64,000 bases of DNA from Eustoma russellianum (Eukaryota; Streptophyta; Magnoliopsida; Gentianales; Gentianaceae), in NCBI GenBank assembly GCA_036186865.1, contig AP025040.1, forward strand, positions 31,378,950 through 31,442,949, given 5' to 3'. Both the position numbers and the translations under genes were made by a program. Below are positions 22,104 to 34,200 of this stretch, in pieces. A model generated the notes under the pieces. That model saw only the letters and a program-made list of their open reading frames with translations, made no database searches and was not told the origin of the DNA. Numbering within the stretch: position 1 is the first letter of the stretch; each line of letters starts with the position of its first letter.

Positions 22104-22263
22104 CATAAATGAATAGCCAGCTGTTTTATTTGTCCGAATGTGTTGCGTGACGTAGCCTCATTTTCCTCAGCAGCATCAGAAAAATATAATGTGTTATATA
22201 TACAATGTCTGTGAGGTAATATAGCAGCGTAAAAGATAAATAATGAAACGAAAGTATACCAAT

Positions 22264-22294
22264 GTTGCCTATGTCGAAATAGGACACAGGCAAC
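22264..22294 (-). other. LINE B 3' UTR hairpin 2
   Basis: A 12-bp stem forms from gttgcctatgtc and gacacaggcaac with a single mismatch. In the RNA of the LINE sense strand that mismatch is a G-U pair, so the stem stays closed. attggtat follows it. It lies 191 bp from hairpin 1. Confidence 0.8.
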
Positions 22295-22333
22295 CATGTT
22301 CATAATGCGCCAACCCATTGGGAGACTTTATGA

Positions 22334-25300
22334 TCAGAATCGTAAGTTTGGCACCAATGCATCCACATATAGTGCCCCTCGAACTTCACATGGCAAGTCA
22401 GCTAAAGATGTATAAATTGTTACCCCCGCTGAATGATATATGTGTGGAGCTAAGGAGTGTGCTACAGTATTAGCCTCACGAAAACAGTGTTGTAGCGATG
22501 CCCCATTTAGTCGCATGAAGTGTAATGTGCGGTCCAATTCTCTGGAATAGGCTCCCGTGAATCTATGTGGAATCAGTAAATGCTGAGTGAGTACCCGACA
22601 GTCTGTTTATAACAGCAAAGCATCATATTCACGCGCGTAGAACATTAGGGCCAATTGCAATGCCATTAGCTCAGCTCTTAAGGGAGTAACCGCAGGCAAG
22701 CAAAAACAAATTGCCGAAATAAAAATCCCGTGATGATTGCATAGTATCGCGCCTACCGCTGCTGAGGAATTGTTTACTGCCGCATCTACGTTCAACTTTA
22801 ACTTGCCCGTAGGCGGATTTTCCCATCGTACAACTTTAGGTAGGCAGTTTCGAATAGGAGGTGAAAAAGAAAGTGAGACTAGATGCGGTATCCTTTGTGA
22901 AAACTTCCGACCCGTTGTAGCTCCACACCACGTATACACATGTTCTCGAACCCGCTCAGACAATCAATGATACGAAAAAGTATCCTCTCCAAATCAAATA
23001 CGCGCATACTCCTTTCAAATAACCCATACAATGAAAGATGGCACTACTACTCTCAGCTGACCTAACATTGTATGGGGAGAAGAAGCTCTCCACCACCGCT
23101 GCAGATATACCCCCAGCGTCCTTGAGATTGGCATTGGCCCTGAAAAAAGTATAGACATTTCCTGCCATAGGGGCTTGATAGAGGGGCACCTTAGAAAGAT
23201 ATGATCAAGGCTGTCTAAGTCACTTTTGCAGAATATGCACTGTGTCCGAAAAATAGTCTGCCAAAAGCGAAGATTATCAGCTAATGGAAGCACACGATGC
23301 CATAATCTCCAGAGTAATAAACGCCCACCCGGCGGTAATGTTGGCCACCAAATAAATTTTGAATATGGGTATGTCGCTGCATTTGATAAAATGTGATAGA
23401 TCGATTTAAGTGAGAATTGTCCAATGCTATCTGGCGTCCATAAGAAACCCTCTGGAGTGACCTGTACATACTCAGTCATCAAAGAATCAATACGACATAT
23501 ACGTTTCTAAGTCGGAGAGTCATAAATATGAGCATAGATTGACGGTCTTTGACCATATTTAATCCTGCTAAATTCAGCCCACAAAGAAGAAGAATGGTGA
23601 TAGCTCCACCATAGTCGACAATCATATGCCCGCTGCAGTGTAAGCAGATTACGAATTCCTAAACCTCCGAATTCTTTTGGCCGACATACTGCATCCCAAG
23701 ATTGCCAATGATGTCTTTCATTCCATAAAAACTGAGACATTTTCCTGCTGATAGCATTAAGCACACTTTTTGGCAGATTTGAGCTTGCCATAAGATGTGC
23801 AGGCATAGAGCATATCACATGACGTAACAGTATAATCCTTCTGGCCATATTAAATATCTTAGATGATATGAGTTTAGAACAGCATCAACATGTGTAAGTA
23901 AAGGCGAACAATACGCAGCACGGTGTACGCCTTTATATAAGTAAGAACCCAAGTACTTAATAGGAAGATTTGCAATTCGCATACCTAAAGCCTGTGATAC
24001 TGAAGATTCCGAAACTGCTGCCCCAATAACCACTTGACTTTTTTGAAAATTCACTAACTGTCCCGATGCTCGTTGATAGGATTCTAAAAATTGTCAAAAT
24101 CATTGTAGATTGCGTGAACCACCATTCAGAAAAATGACAAGATCATCTGCGAATCCCAAATGAGAAACTCTGAGGGCCCGTCCAGTATTACAACCGCCTA
24201 TACTTCCCGCTGCCATAAGAGCATTAAGACCCTGGGAGAAACCTTCTGAGGCTAGTATAAAAAGTATAGGGGAGAGGGGATCACCCTGCTTGACCCCGCG
24301 AGAAATCGGGTAAAAACCCGCTGGTTTACCATTAATCAATATGGAGCAACGTGTAGCTGATAAATTATTAATTAGAATTCGTACCAATCGCGGATGATAC
24401 CCATCTTAGACAAAAGATTACTTAAGTAAGTCCAGCTCACCCTGTCAAACGCCTTTGCCATATCTAATTTTACGAGGACATGTCCACCGTGTGTTTGCTT
24501 ATCCAATATATGCATCATTTCCTATGCTAGTAAAACATGCTCAGTAATATCTCTTCCTTTCATAAAGCCAGCTTGATTAGGCGAAATTAACTTTGGCAGC
24601 AAGGTTGAGATATGCTAGGCCATAATGCGCGTGATTACTTTGGCAATGAAATTGGTCAGACAAATAGGACGAAACTCAGAGAAGTATACCGGATTGGATA
24701 CCTTTGGAATCAAGATAATAAGTGCTGCAGCTAGTTGTGCAGGTGGACGAACCCCGAGAAACAATTCCTACACCGCTTTGTGAACGTCAGCAGAGATCAA
24801 CTTCCAAAAATGTCTGTAGAAAGAACCTAAAAAAACCATCTGGCCCTGCTGCACTCAATGGATTTAGGTCCCAAACCACACACTTAACTTCATCGAGTGA
24901 TGATTGATGTAAAAGATAAGTGTTTTCATTTTCAGTTAGAATAGATGGAACATATTGTAGAATATCATCATAGTCGCACATGTTCTCCTCCGTAAATAAA
25001 CGCTTGAAGTATCGAGCAGCTTCAGTTTCGAGATCATGCTGACTTTCTATCTCAACTACATCCTCTCGTATGATGTGGCTTATACACTGTCGTCTTCGAC
25101 GCTCCTTGACTGTTTGATGAAAGAATTTCGTATTAGCATCTCCTTCGCGCATCCATTTAATATTTGCTTTTTGTTTCCAAAACAATAAAGCTCTTGATTG
25201 AGCCAGACGCATTTGAGCCATAGAGAAATGATAATTCTGCCGAGAGTCCTCCGATGGAGACGCATCATATATTCTTTTACATCTCGCCACCTCCTCTTCA

Positions 25301-26191
25301 GCATGCCTAACCGCGTCAAAAATATTGCCAAATATCTCCTTATTCCAACGATTTAGACATCTCTTTAGCTTCTTTAATTTAGCATAAAAACCCCTCATTC
25401 CACCAATAGTTGGAAAGGATTGCCAATGATGTGTCACATAAGAATCAAAGTCTGGATGTGTAGTCCAAGCATCCAGATATCGAAATGCTGCTGAATGCAA
25501 TTTGATGTTGTCCGGAACTCTAGAAACAATGGTGAGTGATCCGATGTTGCACGATTCAAGTGCTGATAGCTTACACACCCAAATAGATCGAAGAAATCCG
25601 ATGAACATAAATATCGGTCCAGTCGATGGCTGACACGCCCTAGCCCCCTGCCATCCATCCATGTAAACAGAGAACCTTGAAACGCAATGGACTGTAATGA
25701 ACATTCAACTACAAAGTCAGTAAAATCCTGCAATGTTCTTAAAGATGGTCTGGATCTCCCTCTGTGCTCATCAATCGATAAAAATGTGTTGAAATCTCCA
25801 CCAAGTATCCATGGCATATTCATACCACTGTGAGATGAAATAAGATCTGCCCACAAAGGTCGATGGGCAGGAACAGTATGTAGAGCATAAATCGTGGTGC
25901 TCCAAAAGACCGCTCCAGTAGATACCCAAACAAATTGCATGGAATGATTTTGAGTTCCCATCCGCTGATTCTGTAACTGTAAAAAAGAACCTCTCCAAAA
26001 TACCCAGATAGAATTATCATTAACAGATAATGCATGGGTAAAACCTAGCTGAAGACGATAAAAGAGTAAATCTGATGATCTAACTTTGGTTCAATCACTA
26101 CCAAAAGATGAAAATTATATCGACGATTTAAAGAGAGCAGCCTAGGTAACGAAGTACGTATACCTCGTACATTCCAAGTAAGCATCCTCAT
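22334..26191 (-). pseudogene. LINE B ORF2: endonuclease, RT, zinc region, RNase H; many breaks
   Basis: ORF2 opens M-R-M-L-T-W-N-V-R-G at 26191. Endonuclease motifs G-G-D-F-N-T-F (about 25800) and S-D-H-S-P-L-F (about 25530) are in overlapping frames. RT shows A-A-G-P-D-G-F near 24850, G-V-K-Q-G-D-P-L-S-P near 24290 and an intact F-A-D-D active site at about 24145-24160, unlike LINE A. The zinc region (C-I-F-C-K-S-D ... H-I-F-L-R-C) lies near 23230-23185. RNase H begins W-E-N-P-P-T-G-K-L-K-L-N-V-D-A-A near 22820 and ends with V-P-N-L-R-F at 22334. Frame changes occur at about 25960, 25440, 24780, 24390, 24060, 23830, 23500, 22990 and 22600, so it has been inactive for long. Confidence 0.85.
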
Positions 26192-27100
26192 TGATTAGAC
26201 AATATATCAAAAGAGTTTGAGAGTGTCGCACGTGATCTCGTAATAGCCGGTGACAAAGGATCGTGATCTCTTACCCGTCGCCGAAGCAGTCTAGGAGGCA
26301 CCTGATATCCTGCATCTTGCGTTGTTTGCACTAGAGAAGATGGTTGCAATGGCGAAACATCTTTCATTTGTTTGAGTGTTTCATCAATTACCACAGACTG
26401 CACCATATCACAAACATATTGCAAAAAACCATCTTGTGTTGATACATCATGCAGAAGGCAATGTTGAATTGTTGGCAATGTTGAATATTGTGTTGATACA
26501 TATTGCTCAGCGCCACATTCTTCTTTTTTGTGACCCAGGCGTGAACAAAGATCACAGTACATTGTAAATCCTCATACACAACCGCTTGCGAAATACATTT
26601 TTTAGATAACTGTATATAAACTCGTGCTGGTAAATCTTTGGAAACATCAAGTTCTACTCACAGTCTAGCCATCGATGGTCGTAATTATTCAGATGTAGCA
26701 TTATCCATTTTCATCGGAGTACCAATCATCTTACCGATTTGGAAAAGTGCATCTTTTTGATGGAAGTGGACAGGAAGACCCGAAAATGAAATCCACACGG
26801 GAACAATTGGTACATCAATTTTTGGATAGTAATCCGGCGTCCATTTTTTAACTCTCATATATTTTCCGGCTATGGTCCAACTCTGGCGTGCAAAGCATCT
26901 CAGATAGTCTTGTTCCTGCGCAAAGTGCATTATGATATGATTTGAATCTAACAGACCAACGCGTACCGTGCTGTTAAAACTGATGCGATCGATATTGGAG
27001 CGAATGGTAGCCAATGGAGGCCTTCCATACCAAAATGATCCAACCAAAGAAAATATGTAGGGTTCCGATAAAGCCGCTACCTCTTCATCCGTGAATGATC
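26188..27100 (-). pseudogene. LINE B ORF1, 5'-truncated
   Basis: The readable frame begins with D-E-E-V-A-A-L-S just inside the truncation point, followed by V-G-S-F-W-Y-G-R-P-P-L as in LINE A. The W-I-S-F-S-G-L-P-V-H block lies near 26790. After a break at about 26685 the frame continues with a CCHC knuckle (Y-C-D-L-C-S-R-L-G-H-K-K-E-E-C, about 26510-26555) and a C-terminal region ending at 26188. The stop codon overlaps the ORF2 start as ATGA, exactly as in LINE A. The role would be RNA binding in the LINE particle; this copy is not functional. Confidence 0.82.
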
Positions 27101-28156
27101 ATTGGTCGAATATCATCCACTACTCTTATTTTTTATTGGATGACCAACCCATTCTTTAAAACAAAGACCAATAAAAAATGCTTTTACAACTACAAAATAA
27201 ATTTATAATCTTCTCTTTTTTCTACTTGATATCAACTCAAGTACTTGTTGCTATACTACTCGCTGTCTTATTTTTATTGATTATATTAGCCTGTGTATAA
27301 CTCCCCTGGATTTGTTTAAAACCAAAGATTTTGAAAAAAAATACACCAATCATAGATTGGATACATGTTTATAAAGGGAGGCCTTTCTAGAATAAAAATT
27401 AGATGAGCAAAATGACTAGGATGTTGATAGGAGTATTTTATGCAAAGTTGTGGGCAGAATACCTAAATAATGTTCCTTACGCATTTCATAATGTGATTCA
27501 TGGTACACACATAGAATGGGTGTTGGGACTATAAATGATTTACTTGAGATTTATAATGAAGGGTAGATGAATTTGATGCATGGAAATAGGATGAGGCAAG
27601 ATGGAAAGTTAGTGAGGACCAAGTTAAAAGCTTCTCAGGTTTCCATCCTACCAAGAACAAAAACGATATGACTTTGGTATATCGAGTGTTGAATATAGTA
27701 GTCATATTCTGTGTCAATGGAACTCTATGCTTCCTAACAACCTTGCCTTCTACATAGGTTAATGCGTTGCCAAAAGGGGAACTTTTGAATTGAGGAGTTA
27801 TTTATGATAAATATGATAGAAGAAGCCATTAAATCAAACAAAGGTCTTTCCTATTGCAACCTCATCTATTCTATGTTAAAGAAATCGGGCATAGACATGT
27901 ATGAAATGATGTTGAGAAAATTAGTCAAAGATTTTTATTCTGACGTTAAACTTATCCTCAAGGCTAGAAAAGAGAAAAAATGGATTCCAGAAGAAAACAT
28001 TGCCCCTTCCTAGCTAGAATCTACTTTAGTACTCATTTTGTATTAAACTCTTTCTTTAGAAAGTTGCATGATTATATGCCTTCTTTCTATGTCCTTTATG
28101 TGATCCTTACATTGTGCCTTATTGTTTTTAATTTGATGATTACAAAAAGAGAAAGA
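27101..28156 (+). pseudogene. decayed internal region of a family-T retroelement with an unrecognised ORF
   Basis: The 1.05 kb ends in a purine-rich tract (acaaaaagagaaaga) directly before the LTR start at 28157. It also contains ttgatgattacaaaa, matching the region next to the polypurine tract of the complete element (33950-33970, reverse strand). From about 27465 an interrupted frame contains V-I-H-G-T-H-I-E-W, then after several stops the clean 69-codon stretch 27804-28013. This general pattern resembles plant-transposon-associated proteins of unknown function sometimes found next to LTRs, but I cannot name a family. The first 300 bp (27101-27450) are AT-rich with no recognisable content. 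Confidence 0.35.
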
Positions 28157-29345
28157 TGTTGAGAAAAAGAGTTTGAATGATTCACAAATGCATGATTTAA
28201 ATGATACGAGTTTACGAAATGCATAAATAAGTTATTACTTGACACGTTTATGTGATACATGCTTCCTATGCTTATATATATTGTTGCCGTAATAACAAGC
28301 CATGAAGCGTTAAAGCTTACATCATATGGCAAACACTTGTTGTCTTTGTACTATTTTCAGGTGCCACAATTAATGAACTAAACTAGTTCATTAAGTGGAA
28401 TTATTAACTTAATGAACTAACTAGTTCATTAAATGGAAAAATACTTGGTGGAAGCTACATGGCAACAAATTTGGAAATGGAAAGTCTCCTCCCTACTCAT
28501 CTTACATGCCATATATATATATTTAATATACATATTCATATTTTTTTTAAAAAAGGCACAATACGCATATATTCCGACGTACTACCAACACGTTATATGT
28601 ATTACAAACGTACGTCGACGTCACACCACTATATACACCTTATATTTATGAGTATATTTAGGTCTAATATCATATGATATAAGACATGGTGATGACGGAA
28701 TTATAACGATGCGTTATAAGGTCATAAACCAAAAATTGTCGTATCGGGTGACTACCGAAACTTCACCGACGTGTAACGTAACTGCCATATAAAGATGGCC
28801 AGCACATATACATCAAAAATAGCCAAAACTTTTGTGGTTCACATGTTGAAATCATCCACTAAATCATTCCATGTTGGCACACACAAATCACCCACAATTC
28901 ATGCTAAATTTGTGGAGAATTCAAACTCAACTTTACTAGTACACGTGTGGCGTTTTTAAGTAAGCTATTGGAGATGAATATACACTTTATTTTATATATG
29001 TTATGTGTGACATAATATATATTACATGTGCAAGAAGTTTGAATTTAATCAGAGAAAAATCGCGTAATCGACGAAAGTCGAAAATTCGGTTTTCTACGAA
29101 CGTACACACATGGAACGTTTTTGAGGCATAGATGTAACATGTATCTAGACACTTTTTACACATTCAAAACATGTTAAAGTGTTCTAGAAAATTCAAAATA
29201 GGGCTGATTTTTATTTACCATATATGTGTATATATTGTGCATTATTTGAAAAAGCTCACTAAAAGGAAATTTCAGCACATGTCCAGCTCTTATCACATGC
29301 CTATTCATATTGATGGGAGCCTAGATGGAGCTTATTTGGCATTTC
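28157..29345 (+). repeat. family-T LTR, 5' 1.2 kb
   Basis: It starts TGTTGAGAAAA after a polypurine-like tract, so this was a 3' LTR in + orientation. It matches the reverse complement of 33940 down to about 32770: tgcatgattta, catgaagcgtt, catatggcaaaca, the double palindrome taatgaacta.../tagttcatta at 28371-28432, the gatggccagc and ccgtaatcgacg-type blocks, and gagcttattt. The similarity stops at about 29345, where TRIM-like sequence begins. Confidence 0.75.
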
Positions 29346-29350
29346 TATTG

Positions 29351-29569
29351 TTGGTATCAGAGCCAAGGTCACGGGTTCAATTCCCAGCGGCAGCAATTGC
29401 TGAGGGGGAGATTGTTGGGTGCAGCAATTGTCCCGTGGCGATTAGGCCGTGTGGGCCAAGTCACAGTCTATGGGCGTTTGTGTGTGTTGAATGCACTATA
29501 AGGCTAGGGTATGCGAATCTCCTATCACCAATTGGTTTTAGGAGGGTTGGTAGCGCCTGAGGTCCTACA
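29351..29569 (+). mobile_element. TRIM-like remnant: primer site, polypurine tract, short LTR
   Basis: tggtatcagagcc (29352-29364) matches the iMet primer site. Only about 40 bp later a polypurine tract (gctgagggggaga, 29399-29411) is followed by a 157-bp segment starting tgttgggtgcag (29413) and ending ggtcctaca (29569). Primer site, tiny internal domain, polypurine tract and short LTR are the hallmarks of terminal-repeat retrotransposons in miniature. No 5' LTR is visible before the primer site, so it is a broken copy. Confidence 0.5.
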
Positions 29570-30749
29570 GAAGAAAAATGTAAGGATACATGGACTATAT
29601 AATAAAGAGTGTATATATGTTACATGTGATAAAATATAGGGTTAATATAAGATGACATGTATTTGGGGGTTAATGGGCATGAGCAAACATGAGTGTGAGA
29701 TATGAGTGAGATATTTGCTCTGCGTATTTGAGATATGTGTATGTGGCAAATATGAGTATGACATGTGTTGGGGGTAAGCATGAAATACTCTGAATAAGAG
29801 AAAATATGATATCTCTAGCTTTGTCTTAGTTTGTTGCTATTTTTTAAGTATGTTGTGTGTATGTGTGGCTAATGAAGTATGGTGCTTGATCTAGTTGTTA
29901 TATATGTGATTGATGATATGTGGATATATGGTTCTGGATGATATGTGGCATTTGGTAGAAAATGGTATACGAGGCTAATGAAGTGAATTGCATATGAAAC
30001 ACATGGGTTTCATATCTGCATATGATAAAAATACGTATCATGTTGGTAGTGAAGTATATAAGAATGCATGTGTTGAGGGAAAGCATGAATACACTAATAA
30101 AGAAGTGTGAAGTATGTGAAGTGAACTTGGTGTCTATTTTGGTTTGATATATACATTGACTAACGGAGATATATATTGTTTTGCACAAAAAATAAGTCTG
30201 AAAGCTTTGAATAAGTGTCGCTTTTCAACAAATTGTTGTTTAAAAATGAATGGTTTTAAAATCATCAAAACTATAAATAAATAGTAAAAATAAATAAATA
30301 TTTCGATCTTAGTTGAAAATCCTAGCGAACGCCCAACCAAGGTCGTCTCGGGTCTCTGAATGTTCTACTTCGGGGGTCGAACATTTGGCCATTAAGCGTC
30401 AGGAATTAACATCAGCGAACAAGCTGGCAGGTCAAACAGTTGGGCGTTCGGCCTAAAGGTCAAATGTTCATCCTCAGGTATTTTCACAACTCTCAAACAT
30501 TTGGTTGTTGCAACTTTCAACCCCAAGTCTAAAAGACTTTCCCCAAGTTGTTCGACCCAAAGGGTCCGACGTGTTATGTCTCAACAAGATACTTAGAGGT
30601 GGTGAATGGAATAAATCTCTTCTGCCAAATGAGGCCATAATAAATTATGGCTATGAACCATTTGTCAAGATAAAGAAGAAGGAGGTTGTCATTTGGCATT
30701 GAAGACAACCTATTTAAAGAGAAATGAACGAAACATTGCATTTGAATGG
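29570..30749. other. unassigned AT-rich interval
   Basis: No coding or transposon signature was recognised. 29570-30300 is rich in TG/TA words such as gatatgtg and acatgtg. 30310-30490 is less AT-rich and holds two pairs of inverted arms: cgaacgcccaac (30326-30337) with gttgggcgttcg (30439-30450), and gaacatttggcc near 30378 with ggtcaaatgttc near 30458. 30500-30749 is unremarkable. Confidence 0.6.
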
Positions 30750-30754
30750 AAACT

Positions 30755-30921
30755 TGATGCATGCTCCATGCAAAAGAACAGATCTTTCATTAGTTCTAAC
30801 GCGTCTTCTACAAGAAACCTTGTGCGGTGATAAGAACGGTTCATAAAAACCATCTTTGTCCGTGTGTCTTTCGCTTGGACTGAGCAATATCCACCTCTTT
30901 GAAGCTTGTGCATGATCCAAG
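30755..30921 (-). repeat. outer gypsy left (3') LTR, segment 1
   Basis: Matches 54143-54305 of the right LTR (tgatgc.tgctccat ... gcatgatccaag). It ends at ccaag, the target duplicated by the nested family-T element. Confidence 0.85.
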
Positions 30922-33900
30922 TGTAGGATCTGCAAGGCACCACTAGAAGGGGGTTGAATAGTGGGTGCGGAAAATGTGGTTTTTAAAATAGTTTTAAACC
31001 AAAAACTCAACTTCTGAAAACAGTTTCTGTTTTCAGGACTAGTTTTAAAACATTTTGAAAACTAGGTTGCAGGTCTTCACAAGTTCTGAAATTTGGAGAG
31101 AACTTAGCCTCAGATGTTCTGAGTATCTCATAAAAATTTCAGATCAAAATTCAACCTCTAACCCCTTTAAAAATCGTTGGTGGTAAGATTGCGCAAATCT
31201 GCCAGAACTGGTAGTCTGTTTTGAAAAATTAATTCCTGTTTGTCCTTAACTCCAAATGCTCTGAAATTTTAATGACTAACCCCTTATTAGTTATATTTAA
31301 ATGGGTTGAAACAGTTCTAAAACAATCTTTTGGGAAGTTAGTCAAATACGATCAAAGTCTCAACCTTTGCAAGCCTGAAAATCAGACTGCACTAGTCTCA
31401 CAACTTTGGACGTTTGAATGACTTATACTTGTCCAAAAGGGTTGAAACTTGTGCCAAAAGAACATTAAGACGTGAGGCTATGACTATCAAAAGTTTCGTG
31501 ATTTTTGAAATTTCTTTACTATTTTTACTAACGTGATTAAAAACGATAAATAGTGCTGAAACTGAAAGTAAGTGCTGAAAGTAAATAACACCAGGAATTT
31601 TATACTGGTTCGGTTATAAACAACCTACTCCAGTCTTCGAGGACACCTTTCTCGGTTAGCACTAATCACACAACACAAAGAACACCTTACCACAGGGTTG
31701 ATGGAATTACACACCAACTCCAACCCTTTACAAACCTTGTATGTGAATACAATTGTCACGAACACCACCACCTTGCAAGTGCAAGATTGATCACACCTTG
31801 ATCAATCTTTTACAATGATAAAGAGTATGTGGTGGTCTATATGAATCCTATTAAAGTATATGAATATAAGTACAATAGGCTTTTAGAGAGAAGAAAGAAA
31901 GAAGGAGTAGAAGAGATGAAAACGTTTTGGCCTTGTATCCTTGTAAGACTTGTGTTATTTTTGTCTTGCTCTTCTCTTTCCTTTTAACATTGGTGGCCGC
32001 CCCCTTTGTCACTCTTTCCTCTCTTGAAAATTATCTTCTAAGTCCTTGGAAGAGTGTATTGCATCATTGTGACATGTCCTTGCTTACTTGGCATCTCCTC
32101 ATCGGATGATCATTAAGCTCTTGCTTACTTAGCACTCATTGATTGGATGGATGTTGTCATCACTTGATGACTAGATAAATCTGAAATTAAACCTCAAAAA
32201 GCATCTGCCAATTAGCCATAAACTTATTACCATAAGTCACAAGATCATCCCACAAAATTAGCAAGACAACTTTCTTCACCTTGCCATGAAAAAAATCGGC
32301 CATACCACCTTTTGCACATGCTGAAATTTCAGCATGTGTAACATTTACATTTCATTCAAAATATTGGCAAGTTTACTTTGATTAATCCTTGAAATTAAAG
32401 AAGAATTCAATCACTATTTAGTACACAATATTTTCATCAATTCTGGAATAAAAATTGATCACAAATAGAGCCTAATTTTCGGCCAACATACATTACACAC
32501 ATGCTGAAATTTTCAGCATTAGTGATATTCAAAGATATCACCATTATATTCAAAATACTTTCATACTATCTCCCAATTAATTCACTTAATTCATGAAGTA
32601 AAATATGTCTCATAAAGTGATAAAAATCGGCCAGCCTAGACTACACATGCTGAATTTTCAACATGTATCACAAATGTGACAAAGTTTGAAATGTTACCTT
32701 GCATAGCTCCTTTCTTTTTGTCACCAACATTGTATGCTTCATTCTTTGACCAATCAAGTTTCCAAAAAGGATCCACATAAGCTCCAACATAGCTGGTTTA
32801 GGCGTGTGAAATGATTTGTGCATGTGTTGAAATTTATTTTTGCCAACTTTGTAAAATAGTGCACATTTAATTATACACACATGGTATATTCCAATCAGCC
32901 CTGAATTGAATTTTCTAGAATACTTTGAGATATATGAAATATGTAAAGAGTGTCTAGATACATGTTATATGTCATGCCAAAAATGTTCCATGTCTCGTGT
33001 GCGTAGAAAACTGAATTTTTGACGTTTATCGATTACCCGATTTTTCTCTAATTAAATTCCAAATTTTTGCACATGTTATATATATTATGTTACACATAAT
33101 ATAATTAAATTAAACCTTAATATTCAGCTCTCATGTCTGATTAAAGTGGCGCCTACATGTGACAAAAATGTTGAATTTGAAATCTCCACAATTTGGCCTT
33201 AATTGGGAGTGATTTGTGTGTGCCAACATGGAATGATTTTATGGCTGTATATAACATGTAAGCCACGAAATTTGTGGCCTTTTTGAAGTGTAGGGGCTGG
33301 CCATCTATATATGGCAAGTATGTGACACGTTGGCAAAGTTTCAGTATTCACCCGATACGATAATTTTTGGTTTAGAACCTTTTAACGTGTCGTAATAAAT
33401 TTGTCATCACCATGACTTATATAATATGATATAAGACCAGAATATACTCATAAATATGAGTTAAATATAGTGGTGTGACGTTAATGTACGTACGTAAAAT
33501 ATATAACGTGTCGGTAGTACGTTGGAATATATGTGTATGTGCCTTTCTATAAAAAATCTAAATATATATAAAAATATATATAAGACGTGCAGAAGGGGTG
33601 GGAGAGACTTTCCATTCTTCAATTTGTTGCCTTTGTGTCTTTTCCAAATATAGCTTCCTTTAATGGACTACTTAGTTTATTTAACTAAGTACTTCACTTA
33701 ATGAACTAGTTTAGTTCATTAATAATGGCACCTGAAAATAATTCAAACACAAAAAAATGTTTTCCATTTGATGTAAGCTTTAAAGCTTCATGGCTCGTTA
33801 GTACGGCAACAATATATATGAACTATATAAGCAAGTTTCATGCAAAAACGTGTCATGTCATAGAACATGTCATGCATTTCTTTAATACACGTTATTTAAA

Positions 33901-33940
33901 TCATGCATTTTGAAATCACTCAAACCCCATTTTCTCAACA
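30922..33940 (-). repeat. family-T 3' LTR
   Basis: Contains the inverted-arm palindrome at 33698-33722 near the LTR start and the cctctagtggtgcc-type block (reverse strand) near its end at about 30940. Small open frames seen in both LTRs, such as 60 codons at 31927-32109, are antisense and have no family resemblance. Confidence 0.9.
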
Positions 33941-33953
33941 ATCTCCCCCTTTT
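33941..33953 (-). other. polypurine tract of family-T element
   Basis: On the minus strand AAAAGGGGGAGAT abuts the LTR start TGTTGAG. Confidence 0.85.
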
Positions 33954-34200
33954 GATGATTTACAAAATAATCTACATTCATGATTTAAATCTTGTCGCTC
34001 CCCCTCCAATCGTGCACAAATTAAAATTTTGAATTTCAAATTCGCTCTCCTCCTTGATTTGTGCACTCAATCTTTCTCTCTCCCCCTTAAATCATGCATT
34101 CTCTCCCCCTATATTTTGGAAAGACAATCAAAAGCTCATGTAAAGAAAAAAATCATGCATTTCGAATAATATTAAAAGTGCGTTCTTTAGGGTTATTTAT

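Larger units (their letters stand above)
21655..27100 (-). mobile_element. LINE B: nearly full-length plant LINE, decayed
   Basis: On the minus strand: ORF1 (N-terminus missing), ORF2 with endonuclease, RT, zinc region and RNase H, and a 3' UTR of about 670 bp. It has the same architecture as LINE A but is clearly diverged, and its 3' end belongs to the subfamily also seen at 9190. The 5' end stops inside ORF1 at about 27100, so it is slightly 5'-truncated. Many stops and shifts are present. Confidence 0.88.

Noticed and set aside
29352..29395. tRNA-like gene (ggtatcagagcc...gggttcaattccc)
   Set aside because: No acceptor stem or anticodon arm can be formed. The match is to the complement of a tRNA 3' end, that is, a primer binding site.
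31927..32109. 60-codon hydrophobic ORF present in both family-T LTRs (also 36155-36337)
   Set aside because: It is antisense to the element and is shared only because the two LTRs are copies. No family resemblance.
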